Shown in pieces: positions 43,180-50,924 of a DNA stretch of 63,549 bases (position 1 is the stretch's first letter; each line of letters starts with the position of its first letter). Origin of the DNA: Candidatus Omnitrophota bacterium. GTDB taxonomy: Bacteria > Omnitrophota > Omnitrophia > JAHJGZ01. Made by a program: the position numbers and the translations under genes. The stretch is from NCBI GenBank assembly GCA_018823795.1, contig JAHJGZ010000125.1, forward strand, positions 1-63,549. Direction: 5' to 3'. The notes under the pieces are model-generated. The model made no database searches. It saw only the letters and a program-made list of their open reading frames with translations, and was not told where the DNA came from.

Positions 43180-43254
43180 TTATAAAAAACGCATTAAACT
43201 CTGTTAAAAATAGAGATGTATAATAATATTTTATTTATAGAATGTCCACTTAAT

Positions 43255-44244
43255 CTATCTTCTCAGCATACGCTGTATGCTGTTTACCTTTTTTATATAG
43301 CTGCTTGCCTTAAGCTGTACCTCATCACTCGCATCATGTTTTTCCATACGTTTAATTATAGGTATAAAAAGATCTTCTTTTTCTTTTCCTCTTCCTGCCT
43401 TTCGAATAAGAAAATCGAGTGCCGCCAAACGCACCGACTCATCTTCATCTACTAAATCAGTCTCAATTAATCGAAGGAGACTTTCCTCGCCAAGCATGCA
43501 TAATGAATATACCGCATTGTAGCGTTTTATTTTATGAGGACTCTGGATAAAAGGGCGAATGACCGTCTTAACATAGGCCCCCCCCATGGTAACCAGACTA
43601 TCAAATGCCTTTTCATAAACTATTTCTTCATCACTATTTAAGGCATTAGCAATGATCGGGATTGCTTCTGCGTCACACTGGACAAGCATGTTTAAAACTC
43701 TACGTTTACTATAGTCCGTTCCTTTTGACAAGAACTCTTCAAGAATGGGAACAATTGTTTCCCGACTTGATTTTAATGCTCCTTTATGCAAAACTGTCTT
43801 GAGTAATGCTATCTTGACCGCAACATCTTTTTCTTCATGAATAAGTGGTAATAATTGCTCTACCAAGGTATCTTCCTGCAAATCATTAATAGTGGAAAGT
43901 ACTTGTAATTTTATATTTCGTTTCTCATAGGGATCAGTAAGATACTCTATTAAAAGGGCTAGTATGCCCTTATCGCCATTTTCGTATAAGATTCGCAGAG
44001 CAAGAAGCCTAATGCGCACATCGTGACTTGCACGTACTGGTTCAAGCACCGTTTGTATTTCTTTAAGACTTAAACCACTTTTTCTAACTTTTTTTAATGC
44101 TGATAATTGTGTAAAAAAATCACTGTTTTTTAAAGCTTCCATTATCTCGGGGATATCTTTTTTCTCCATAAAAGCACAGATACGGTGCGCATCCATACAA
44201 AATAGTGCTATTATAATACCGAGGCAAGAAAAAACCTTTTTCAT
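43255..44244 (-). CDS. Secreted HEAT-repeat protein
   Basis: 329 residues from the ATG at 44244, preferred because AAGGA precedes it by 8 bases; an earlier in-frame Met at 44301 overlaps the GspK gene. A signal peptide (VFSCLGIIIALFCMDAHRIC) is followed by about seven HEAT repeats (for example IMEALKNSDFFTQLSALKKV, IRLLALRILYENGDKGILA, IKRYNAVYSLCMLGEES). These make a helical solenoid for protein binding, probably in the periplasm. Position inside the T2SS/T4P run between GspK and GspL-like genes implies a role with the pseudopilus, but no family with known function is recognised. Confidence 0.78.
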   Translation of the reverse strand: MKKVFSCLGIIIALFCMDAHRICAFMEKKDIPEIMEALKNSDFFTQLSALKKVRKSGLSLKEIQTVLEPVRASHDVRIRLLALRILYENGDKGILALLIEYLTDPYEKRNIKLQVLSTINDLQEDTLVEQLLPLIHEEKDVAVKIALLKTVLHKGALKSSRETIVPILEEFLSKGTDYSKRRVLNMLVQCDAEAIPIIANALNSDEEIVYEKAFDSLVTMGGAYVKTVIRPFIQSPHKIKRYNAVYSLCMLGEESLLRLIETDLVDEDESVRLAALDFLIRKAGRGKEKEDLFIPIIKRMEKHDASDEVQLKASSYIKKVNSIQRMLRR

Positions 44245-44290
44245 TGCCGCATTCCTTTTCCATTTAATATCATCGGTTGAATGGTTCATC

Positions 44291-47017
44291 TTATTGTTCA
44301 TAATAATAAACTATTTCCGTCGGGATTAAATACGTAACTGAAACATCTTCAAGAGCAGGAACTTGCAACTGAAGAGCCTCATTTTTTGTAAGAGAACCAA
44401 TTGCTGTGGCAAGACGTATACTATAACTAAATATTCTATCGCTTCCTACTGTTGGCCCTTCAAGTACGCGCACGCCGGCCCCTAGCTCATTTACAATATC
44501 AATATCATGTGAATAGGCACCGGAAACAAAATTACTTTCCTGACCTATTGAAGAAATATCAACCGTCTCTATTCCGATTCCGGTGGGGTTACCACCCGCT
44601 TTTGTCCCCAGCAGAAAAGCGCTGCTTCCGCTTGGAATATTGATATTACAATTAAAACTTCCGAGCTCCTCCGCGTCATTGGGTATAATAAAATGTTTTG
44701 CAAAAAAACCTTCATCATCAATTGCACGCACCTCATCCCACGCAGATTGATTATTATTTGAATAAAGACTTATAAAACCGGTATAATTTTTTGTGAGGTT
44801 GAAATTGTCTGGATGTTCACACGTACCAGCATTAGTGTATACATAATAATATACCCGCCCGCCAACGCACACAGACTTATATACTTTATCCCTTTGATAA
44901 CGGATTGCTGCATCTTCCAAATACGTACGATCCCCAGAAGCTGTATCTGCACGTGCAAAAAAACGAGGCCCTTTAATCTCATAGACGGTTCCCCATGTTA
45001 CCGCTGCATACGGAGGTGATGTTTGATACACGTTTCCGATAGGATATAAAAAAAGTTCAAAATCATTACCAAAAAACTGGATTTTTCCAACATCTTGCCG
45101 GTCTCTACCAGATTCATCTACCTCGGGATCACTTAGGTCAGCATTGTAGCCAGGAAAATTTTGCTCTATCCCAATGCTTGAACGAGGTCCATCATAATTA
45201 AAAGCCCTCACATAAAATCCATTATCAGAATTCCACGATTTATAAAGACTCGAAACTGCACCAGGGCCAGAGCTCCCATCCCACCCAAGGCCACCCCCTT
45301 GTCCACCAAGAAAATATGTCGAAAAATCCTCTGTTGTTGGGATCTGGCTCAACGATCCATCCTGTTTCACCTTCCATAATTCATTATTATTATCATCGAG
45401 AAAAAAAGCATTATCCCCTGCCCCCATTGCTTCATCATAGGTATGAACTCGTTCAGGAGTAACCTGTCCCTGTTCAGGGCCCCAATCAACCGCTCCGCCA
45501 AACGGTCCGACAAAAATGCCGACATTCTCAGAGTCACACTTAAAACCATCCCCCCAATCCCCATAATCATAATTAAAACTTTTACAATCACTCACTTCAA
45601 AACCATCATTATATTCAGTCCCCCACCATGCTCTACTCTGCTCCTGCCCCGGATTCGTTGCACCCTCATCAAAATTATCCCAAAATCCCAGTTTAACCGC
45701 ATTCGGTATTGTCCGATACAAAAAGGGAGAAATGTTATTAGGGTCACTACCGTTATAGCCGCTCATGTCTTCCTGGTCATCACTTTCATTCACCGGACAA
45801 CTATCAAGCCATGTTACTTTAAGATAATTCGTATTATCAACCTTTCCATTGCCATCCAAATCACCAACTTCGCCATATCCGTTATCACCGTAATCACCAT
45901 CATTATTCGTATCCTCATCTCTAAAATCATCTTTTGTGGTGTGCTGCAAAAGATCGAATATTTTTACTAATGCTTTAGCTTTTCGTCTCGCAACAAGAGA
46001 TCCGTTCAATCGTTTGATACGAGTTAGCACTTCTATTTCATAATAACCGCCGCTATGAAAACAAAATTCTGTCGTAAATCCAGAGGGTTTATTGACCCTG
46101 TTCGGATTTGCACTGTTCTTTATTTTATTCCCGGTCGAATTTCCTGAGCCAAAAATATCATCAATAAATAAATCAAAATCACGCCACGAATAAAATGGAT
46201 TATTATTCGTCGCAACGCGTGTAATAATACTGTCAGCAACACTCGAAGCGGTAGCAGCATTGGTAATCGGAGTAAGCACTGCTTCTAAAACTTTTTTCGG
46301 TGCTGTATTGACATTAATAGGGGAACGTGAATTCGCCGCTCCACTAAAAGTAGTTGTGTAGGTGTTTGTATCATACGGGGTTGATGAATCGCGCGTTGAC
46401 GCTTTCTCATCAGACCAACTATGAATCGTAACAAAATCTTTAATATTTTGATACATCACATCGGTTATGCCGGAAACGTGCAATAATTGTTCTTTATATG
46501 AAAATTCATTATTCGGAAGTGAATTCCGATATGATAATATGTTATTGGCTAAAGTACTATTAAGCCCAGAGAGATTACTTAAGAGAGTTCCTAAATTGGG
46601 ATTATTATCATTGAGATTTATTTGACTTGCACTATCAAGAATTTTGCAGGTAATATAGCCGGTCAAATTACTGCCGAGACCGACTTCTCGTAAAGCCGTT
46701 AAAGACGAGAATGAGGTATTCGCATCATCGGCATCTTCAAGTTCTACTGTCGCCCCTGACTTGTAATACCAATCCTCAAGTCGCGAATCACAAAAATTAT
46801 CGCGCGCTCCGCCAACGCCGTACTTAAGCTGCGAAATGGCAAGATGCAGTCCTGCGCGGGTAAGCAGCCGTGCACGCACATCGTTCACAAAGAGGGAATT
46901 TTTACTTGTCTGCATTCTCAGAACACTTAAAAAATAAACACAGAGCAAGCCCATGATTACCAGCACTGATAGAACCAATATCAGAGCAATCCCCTTTTTA
47001 TTATATATATTACTCAT
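44291..47017 (-). CDS. gspK: Giant GspK-like minor pseudopilin
   Basis: 908 residues, much longer than usual GspK (about 300-350). The N terminus NKKG|IALILVLSVLVIMG is a prepilin leader and helix, with no Glu5, as in GspK. Residues about 130-215 contain the GspK SAM-like helical domain (INLNDNNPNLGTLLSNLSG) and two more helical segments near 240-290. The remainder (about 380-908) is a Gly/Asp/Tyr/Ser-rich region with no recognised domain, including Asp-rich DRDGNG-like calcium-type loops (DGNGKVDNTNY). It may be a pilus-tip adhesin-like extension, which is inference. Confidence 0.83.
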   Translation of the reverse strand: MSNIYNKKGIALILVLSVLVIMGLLCVYFLSVLRMQTSKNSLFVNDVRARLLTRAGLHLAISQLKYGVGGARDNFCDSRLEDWYYKSGATVELEDADDANTSFSSLTALREVGLGSNLTGYITCKILDSASQINLNDNNPNLGTLLSNLSGLNSTLANNILSYRNSLPNNEFSYKEQLLHVSGITDVMYQNIKDFVTIHSWSDEKASTRDSSTPYDTNTYTTTFSGAANSRSPINVNTAPKKVLEAVLTPITNAATASSVADSIITRVATNNNPFYSWRDFDLFIDDIFGSGNSTGNKIKNSANPNRVNKPSGFTTEFCFHSGGYYEIEVLTRIKRLNGSLVARRKAKALVKIFDLLQHTTKDDFRDEDTNNDGDYGDNGYGEVGDLDGNGKVDNTNYLKVTWLDSCPVNESDDQEDMSGYNGSDPNNISPFLYRTIPNAVKLGFWDNFDEGATNPGQEQSRAWWGTEYNDGFEVSDCKSFNYDYGDWGDGFKCDSENVGIFVGPFGGAVDWGPEQGQVTPERVHTYDEAMGAGDNAFFLDDNNNELWKVKQDGSLSQIPTTEDFSTYFLGGQGGGLGWDGSSGPGAVSSLYKSWNSDNGFYVRAFNYDGPRSSIGIEQNFPGYNADLSDPEVDESGRDRQDVGKIQFFGNDFELFLYPIGNVYQTSPPYAAVTWGTVYEIKGPRFFARADTASGDRTYLEDAAIRYQRDKVYKSVCVGGRVYYYVYTNAGTCEHPDNFNLTKNYTGFISLYSNNNQSAWDEVRAIDDEGFFAKHFIIPNDAEELGSFNCNINIPSGSSAFLLGTKAGGNPTGIGIETVDISSIGQESNFVSGAYSHDIDIVNELGAGVRVLEGPTVGSDRIFSYSIRLATAIGSLTKNEALQLQVPALEDVSVTYLIPTEIVYYYEQ

Positions 47018-47022
47018 AAGAA

Positions 47023-47739
47023 TTAATCTTTGTCTTTATCGGGTGGTAAAAATATCGTTGTTGTATACGTTGGCCCCTGATTATTAAACAATTGAAACGT
47101 TACCGCAACCGCATCGGGCAACCCATCAGGATCTTTATTTTCTCCGATATAATCAACATTATTACCAAAATTTTCAGCCGATGAATCCCATGTTCCTGTT
47201 GTTGTTTGAAGATCACCGGCACTATCTTTATACACATAGGTAAAACGTAATGAAAATACGTTATCGGCTATTTCATAATCGGTGCCACCACTATTAATTT
47301 GATTGGGAATGCTTGTTCCTGTCTCTATTCTTCTCATCAGGGGAAAATCTCCATCACCGTCATTATCCGTTCCTAATGAATAGCCAACTTCTATCACTTC
47401 TGATATCCCCGATGATGCTTCGCGCCACGTATTAAAATCAATGGTGATATTGGTACCTAAAAAACGAAAATTTGTTGCAATAGTTGCAATATAGGCACTT
47501 TCGAGATCACGTGTTAAATGTTTCATTATAGTACGTGAAAGATCTAAGATTTCTCGAACAGACTTAATTTTTGTATAACTTTTACTTATTTGCATGACCG
47601 CAAGAGATGTTGTATATCCCACAACAGTGATAATCACCAACACGGTCAAGAGCTCAATAATAGTGAACCCCGCTAGAGAACGTCCCTTAATAGACTTATT
47701 AAATGATACTGTTGATTTATTAGTATTCTTTTTATACAT
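47023..47739 (-). CDS. gspJ: Minor pseudopilin, GspJ-position
   Basis: 238 residues. The leader MYKKNTNKSTVSFNKSIKGR and cleavage site SLAG|FTIIELLTVLV precede a pseudopilin helix. The body is beta-rich (FLGTNITIDFNTWREASSG; GGTDYEIADNVFSLRFTYV). The order G-H-I-J-K supports GspJ. The first 24 codons and the ribosome site lie inside repeat copy A (47665-47777), so the leader is supplied by the repeat. Confidence 0.8.
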   Translation of the reverse strand: MYKKNTNKSTVSFNKSIKGRSLAGFTIIELLTVLVIITVVGYTTSLAVMQISKSYTKIKSVREILDLSRTIMKHLTRDLESAYIATIATNFRFLGTNITIDFNTWREASSGISEVIEVGYSLGTDNDGDGDFPLMRRIETGTSIPNQINSGGTDYEIADNVFSLRFTYVYKDSAGDLQTTTGTWDSSAENFGNNVDYIGENKDPDGLPDAVAVTFQLFNNQGPTYTTTIFLPPDKDKD

Positions 47740-47777
47740 ATGAAGCCTTTATGTGCTCATACTCTAACGGGGCAAAT
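47665..47777 (-). repeat. Prepilin-leader palindromic element, copy A
   Basis: 113 bp bounded by inverted repeats: GCCCCGTTAGAG class at the upstream end (47773-47762) and CTCTAGCGGGGTTC at the downstream end (47678-47666). It starts right after the gspI stop codon, contains AAAGG then ATG, and ends within the G-F-T codons of gspJ. About 80-90 percent identical to copies B, C and D by hand alignment. Confidence 0.85.
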
Positions 47778-48212
47778 TTACATTTTACCTATATACGTAA
47801 CAAATGTTTCACTTTTGGTCCCGCTTCTCCCCTGCCACGAAATAATCAGCTGTATTTCATACAAAATATCGTTATTTGATACAATGTCCTGGGCAATTGG
47901 GGTATCGGTTACTGAAAAGGAATACGTACCAATTGTTCCTGTTTTTTCACCTGCAGCAAGCGGCAAGTTATTAAATCCTTGTGTTTCAATCTCTGCCATT
48001 TTAGAACGGGCGACATTTGCAACATCAATTTTTGTTTCTATGTCAGCAAGCATTTTAAAGCTATCCGAAAGCAATGGAAAAAGGGACACAACACCAATAA
48101 CAAATACCACGAGGGCAGTAATAACTTCCACCAGAGTAAACCCCGTTAGAGAACGTCCCCTAATAGGCTTAATAAATGATACCGTTGACTTGTTAGTAAT
48201 CTTTTTATACAT
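47778..48212 (-). CDS. gspI: Minor pseudopilin, GspI-position
   Basis: 144 residues from the ATG at 48212 (AAGG six bases upstream); a GTG seven codons earlier is less likely. Leader MYKKITNKSTVSFIKPIRGR, cleavage SLTG|FTLVEVITALV, then the helix and a short beta domain (GTIGTYSFSVTDTPIAQDIV). The size and position fit GspI/PilV. The leader-coding region is repeat copy B (48136-48250). Confidence 0.8.
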   Translation of the reverse strand: MYKKITNKSTVSFIKPIRGRSLTGFTLVEVITALVVFVIGVVSLFPLLSDSFKMLADIETKIDVANVARSKMAEIETQGFNNLPLAAGEKTGTIGTYSFSVTDTPIAQDIVSNNDILYEIQLIISWQGRSGTKSETFVTYIGKM

Positions 48213-48250
48213 ATAAAACCTTGGTTTGCTCACACGCTAACGGGGTAAAT
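48136..48250 (-). repeat. Prepilin-leader palindromic element, copy B
   Basis: 115 bp with ends ATTTACCCCGTTAGCG (48250-48235) and CTCTAACGGGGTTTAC (48151-48136). The downstream arm encodes L-T-G-F-T of the GspI cleavage site. The upstream arm can pair with it in the mRNA, enclosing the ribosome site and start codon. Confidence 0.87.
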
Positions 48251-48299
48251 CCTTTTCTTCTACATAACCTGTTTTCTTCTTTTTTCATGGTAAATTATC

Positions 48300-48827
48300 C
48301 TAGGCTACCTGTACATACCCCGTTATTTGATTGATTGTTATTGTTTTTTGTTTATTAATGCTCGCATTACTGACGGTAATAGTCTCTCCAGCGTCTTCGG
48401 TCCCCTCTGAAGAATTAAACGCCACTTGACTATCGGCAGTAAAATTAATGGTAATGCCGCTTGCTACCGTATAGATATTGTCGAACTGAACCATTTCACT
48501 TTTATCGCCATCGCCATCAACATCATCAATATCTTTTTTCATTAAATAAATTTTCCTCTCGCCCAAGTTGTACACAACAGCGCACGTGGTATGTTGTGTC
48601 GCTGCATAACTTTTTGCGGTTTCAAGATACTCGACAACAACATCAACGGTTGTCTTTAATTTAACTCCTGCAGAGGAACGATTGAAACGCGGGATAGTAA
48701 TTCCTAAAATAATGCTAATAATAGCCATAACAATAAGAATTTCCAACATGGTAAACCCCGCTAGAGAACGTTCCTTGACGGGCTTGATAAATGATACCGT
48801 TGACTTGTCAGTAATCTTTCTATACAT
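48300..48827 (-). CDS. gspH: Minor pseudopilin, GspH-position
   Basis: 175 residues. Leader MYRKITDKSTVSFIKPVKER, cleavage SLAG|FTMLEILIVMAIIS, then a beta domain (TTVDVVVEYLETAKSYAATQ; FNSSEGTEDAGETITVSNAS) in the GspH/FimT style. AAAGG precedes the ATG by 6 bases. Its start region is repeat copy C (48751-48865). Confidence 0.8.
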   Translation of the reverse strand: MYRKITDKSTVSFIKPVKERSLAGFTMLEILIVMAIISIILGITIPRFNRSSAGVKLKTTVDVVVEYLETAKSYAATQHTTCAVVYNLGERKIYLMKKDIDDVDGDGDKSEMVQFDNIYTVASGITINFTADSQVAFNSSEGTEDAGETITVSNASINKQKTITINQITGYVQVA

Positions 48828-48865
48828 AGAAAGCCTTTGTGTGCTTATACTCTAACGGGGTAAAT
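48751..48865 (-). repeat. Prepilin-leader palindromic element, copy C
   Basis: 115 bp with ends AATTTACCCCGTTAGAG (48865-48849) and CTCTAGCGGGGTTTAC (48766-48751). It spans the end of the gap after gspG and the first 24 codons of gspH. Most differences from copy B are silent or conservative in the encoded leader. Confidence 0.87.
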
Positions 48866-48914
48866 TCGGTAGAATAATTTCTGAGCCTCTTATCCATAGC
48901 CTAAAGCTCCCTTT

Positions 48915-49526
48915 TTAATAATTAGTAAGGTCATCCCCACCGCCCGCTGCACCATCCTTTCCATAACTAATAATATCAAAACTCAAGGCATTATTAGAAG
49001 GAGGTGTCGTCGTTGTATCTCCATCAAGATCTATTTCTATAACATACGCTGTTTTCCAGGGATCTATAAATTGACCGCCTACAATATTATCACTATCAAA
49101 TTCCATATACGGTCCATTCCAATCTGCAAGACCGGTAATCCCTGCATCCCACGCACCAGTTCCTCCAGTCCTGCCACTCAGTTGAGTAATAATATCGGTA
49201 TTATCAGTTTCGTTTCCATCCGATTCACCTCCATCCGTTGGATACTGACCCATATCAGCATAATAGGCACTCATAGCCGTTTCTAGAGCAGCGATTTCAG
49301 CTTTTGCTTTCGTTTGTCTGGCTTTTGCACGTGCCTGGCTGCCCATGGGAATAATTAAGGTAAGCAGAACACCAATAATCGTAATGATCACCAGCAGTTC
49401 AATGAAAGTGAACCCCTTGGAATCATATTTCTTTATTTTTCTCATTCGGGTAAACCCCGTTAGAGAACATCCCTTAACAGGCTTGACAAACGATACTGTT
49501 GACTTGTCAGTAATCTTTTTAGGCAT
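48915..49526 (-). CDS. gspG: Major pseudopilin GspG-type with double leader
   Basis: 203 residues from the ATG at 49526. The first 26 residues come from the repeat (MPKKITDKSTVSFVKPVKGC, then SLTGFT); a second, ordinary leader follows (MRKIKKYDSKG|FTFIELLVI), so there are two G-F-T sites about 20 residues apart. The body is GspG-like: an N-terminal helix, PWKTAYVIEID and the calcium-loop ending ISYGKDGAAGGGDDLTNY. The native start is probably the inner Met. Repeat copy D lies at 49450-49564. Confidence 0.85.
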   Translation of the reverse strand: MPKKITDKSTVSFVKPVKGCSLTGFTRMRKIKKYDSKGFTFIELLVIITIIGVLLTLIIPMGSQARAKARQTKAKAEIAALETAMSAYYADMGQYPTDGGESDGNETDNTDIITQLSGRTGGTGAWDAGITGLADWNGPYMEFDSDNIVGGQFIDPWKTAYVIEIDLDGDTTTTPPSNNALSFDIISYGKDGAAGGGDDLTNY

Positions 49527-49564
49527 ATGAAATCTTTTCTTTTCACACTCTAACGGGATAAATT
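49450..49564 (-). repeat. Prepilin-leader palindromic element, copy D
   Basis: 115 bp with ends AATTTATCCCGTTAGAG (49564-49548) and CTCTAACGGGGTTTAC (49465-49450). It sits wholly upstream of the native gspG leader rather than fused at the cleavage site, marking its insertion boundary. Confidence 0.87.
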
Positions 49565-49655
49565 CCTTTTGAATACCTGTATTGTTCATAGCGCCACCTT
49601 TGTTTTACGGTTAGAAAATTATTAAACTTGTAGATTTAAAATAGTGTTTAACGTA

Positions 49656-50900
49656 TTACGCGCCTGTTAAGCCTTGTACCACCGAAGGAAGTGGTAAGAA
49701 CAAGGCGATAACAATAAAACCAATAATAAATCCTAGCCCAATAATAAGAAAAGGACCTAAAAGCGAGGTAAGTCGTGCAATCAATATATCAGCATCCATC
49801 TCGTAACGATCAGATATTTTAATAAGCATTTTACTTAACGTACCTGTTTCTTCACCAATAGCTATCATATTCGTCACTATCGGAGGAAAATATGAATATT
49901 GTGAAAGAGGTTTAGAAACACTCTCCCCTTCTTTAATACTATTTTTTACCTTTTCAATCGCTTGCTCAAGCACCATATTCCCCGTTGCATCTTTTGCAAC
50001 GCTCAAAGTCCGCAGAATCGGCACTCCGTTTGCCAGCAAGGTGCCAAATATTCGACAAAAACGTGAAATGCTTATCTTGGTAACTAATATCCCAAAAATA
50101 GGCAGTCGTATTTTTAAGGCATCAATATAAAACCGAACATGGTGTATAGTAAGAAGAACTCTGAATATCCCTGCGAACACAATGCATACGCCAATTAACA
50201 ATATCCATTGGTCTTTCATAAAGGTGCTTGTCGCAAACAACACAAGGGTCAGTGGTGGCAACGATGAACCAACGTCTTCAAAAATGACAAGAAACTGTGG
50301 AACGATAAATATCATAATACAAATAACAACGAGGAAAGCAAAACTGAGAACACAAACCGGATACACAAAAGCTGTTTTTATCTTTGCATCAAGCTGCTCA
50401 TTTTTTTCATAAATGTGTGCTAAGCGCTCGAGGGCTTCACTTAAGACACCCCCGATTTCTCCTGCGCGAACCATATTAATACAAAGCGGAGGAAAATATC
50501 TTGGATGTTTTGATAATGCCTCAGAAAAAGTTTGTCCACCTTCAACATCAGCACGCAATGCACCGACGATATTTTTTAACCGTCGCGATACGGTCTGGTT
50601 GTACAGCACTGTTAATGACTTGGCTAATGATACTCCTGAATCTATCAGAACGGCTAAATCACTAATAAAAGGAACTATATGCTTCGTTTTAACTTTGGGA
50701 CGCAGTAAGTTAAACAGCGACGATTTGCTTTCTTCTAAATGTTCTCTCGACTGTCCTGTAAGGGGGGTTTGATGAATTTCAATGGGATATAATTCGAACG
50801 CTTTTATCTTACTGACGGCATCCTGATAAGACAATGCAGTTATAACATCGTCCTTTTCATTTCCCTGTTTATCTAACGCTTTATAAAAAAATTGGGGCAT
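49656..50900 (-). CDS. gspF: Inner-membrane platform protein GspF/PilC
   Basis: 414 residues. Two GspF domains (about 70-195 and 275-400) with repeated LAVLIDSGVSLAKSLTVLYN and FGTLLANGVPILRTLSVAKD motifs, and three membrane helices (VLSFAFLVVICIMIFIV, ILLIGVCIVFAGIFRVLL, FLIIGLGFIIGFIVIALFL). GspF is the platform on which the ATPase works to add pseudopilins. It lies just downstream of gspE, as usual. Confidence 0.93.
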   Translation of the reverse strand: MPQFFYKALDKQGNEKDDVITALSYQDAVSKIKAFELYPIEIHQTPLTGQSREHLEESKSSLFNLLRPKVKTKHIVPFISDLAVLIDSGVSLAKSLTVLYNQTVSRRLKNIVGALRADVEGGQTFSEALSKHPRYFPPLCINMVRAGEIGGVLSEALERLAHIYEKNEQLDAKIKTAFVYPVCVLSFAFLVVICIMIFIVPQFLVIFEDVGSSLPPLTLVLFATSTFMKDQWILLIGVCIVFAGIFRVLLTIHHVRFYIDALKIRLPIFGILVTKISISRFCRIFGTLLANGVPILRTLSVAKDATGNMVLEQAIEKVKNSIKEGESVSKPLSQYSYFPPIVTNMIAIGEETGTLSKMLIKISDRYEMDADILIARLTSLLGPFLIIGLGFIIGFIVIALFLPLPSVVQGLTGA

Positions 50901-50924
50901 ATACTGACTCCTCGTTGTTTTTCT

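Noticed and set aside
47665-49564. Explaining the shared pseudopilin leaders as simple tandem gene duplication
   Set aside because: The shared segment ends sharply at the cleavage site, is bounded by inverted repeats, and in gspG is followed by a second complete leader; the gene bodies are unrelated beyond the pilin helix.
47665-49564. CRISPR array or transposon with its own transposase
   Set aside because: Only four copies, each at a gene start, with whole coding genes between them; no transposase, cas gene or regular short spacers in the window.
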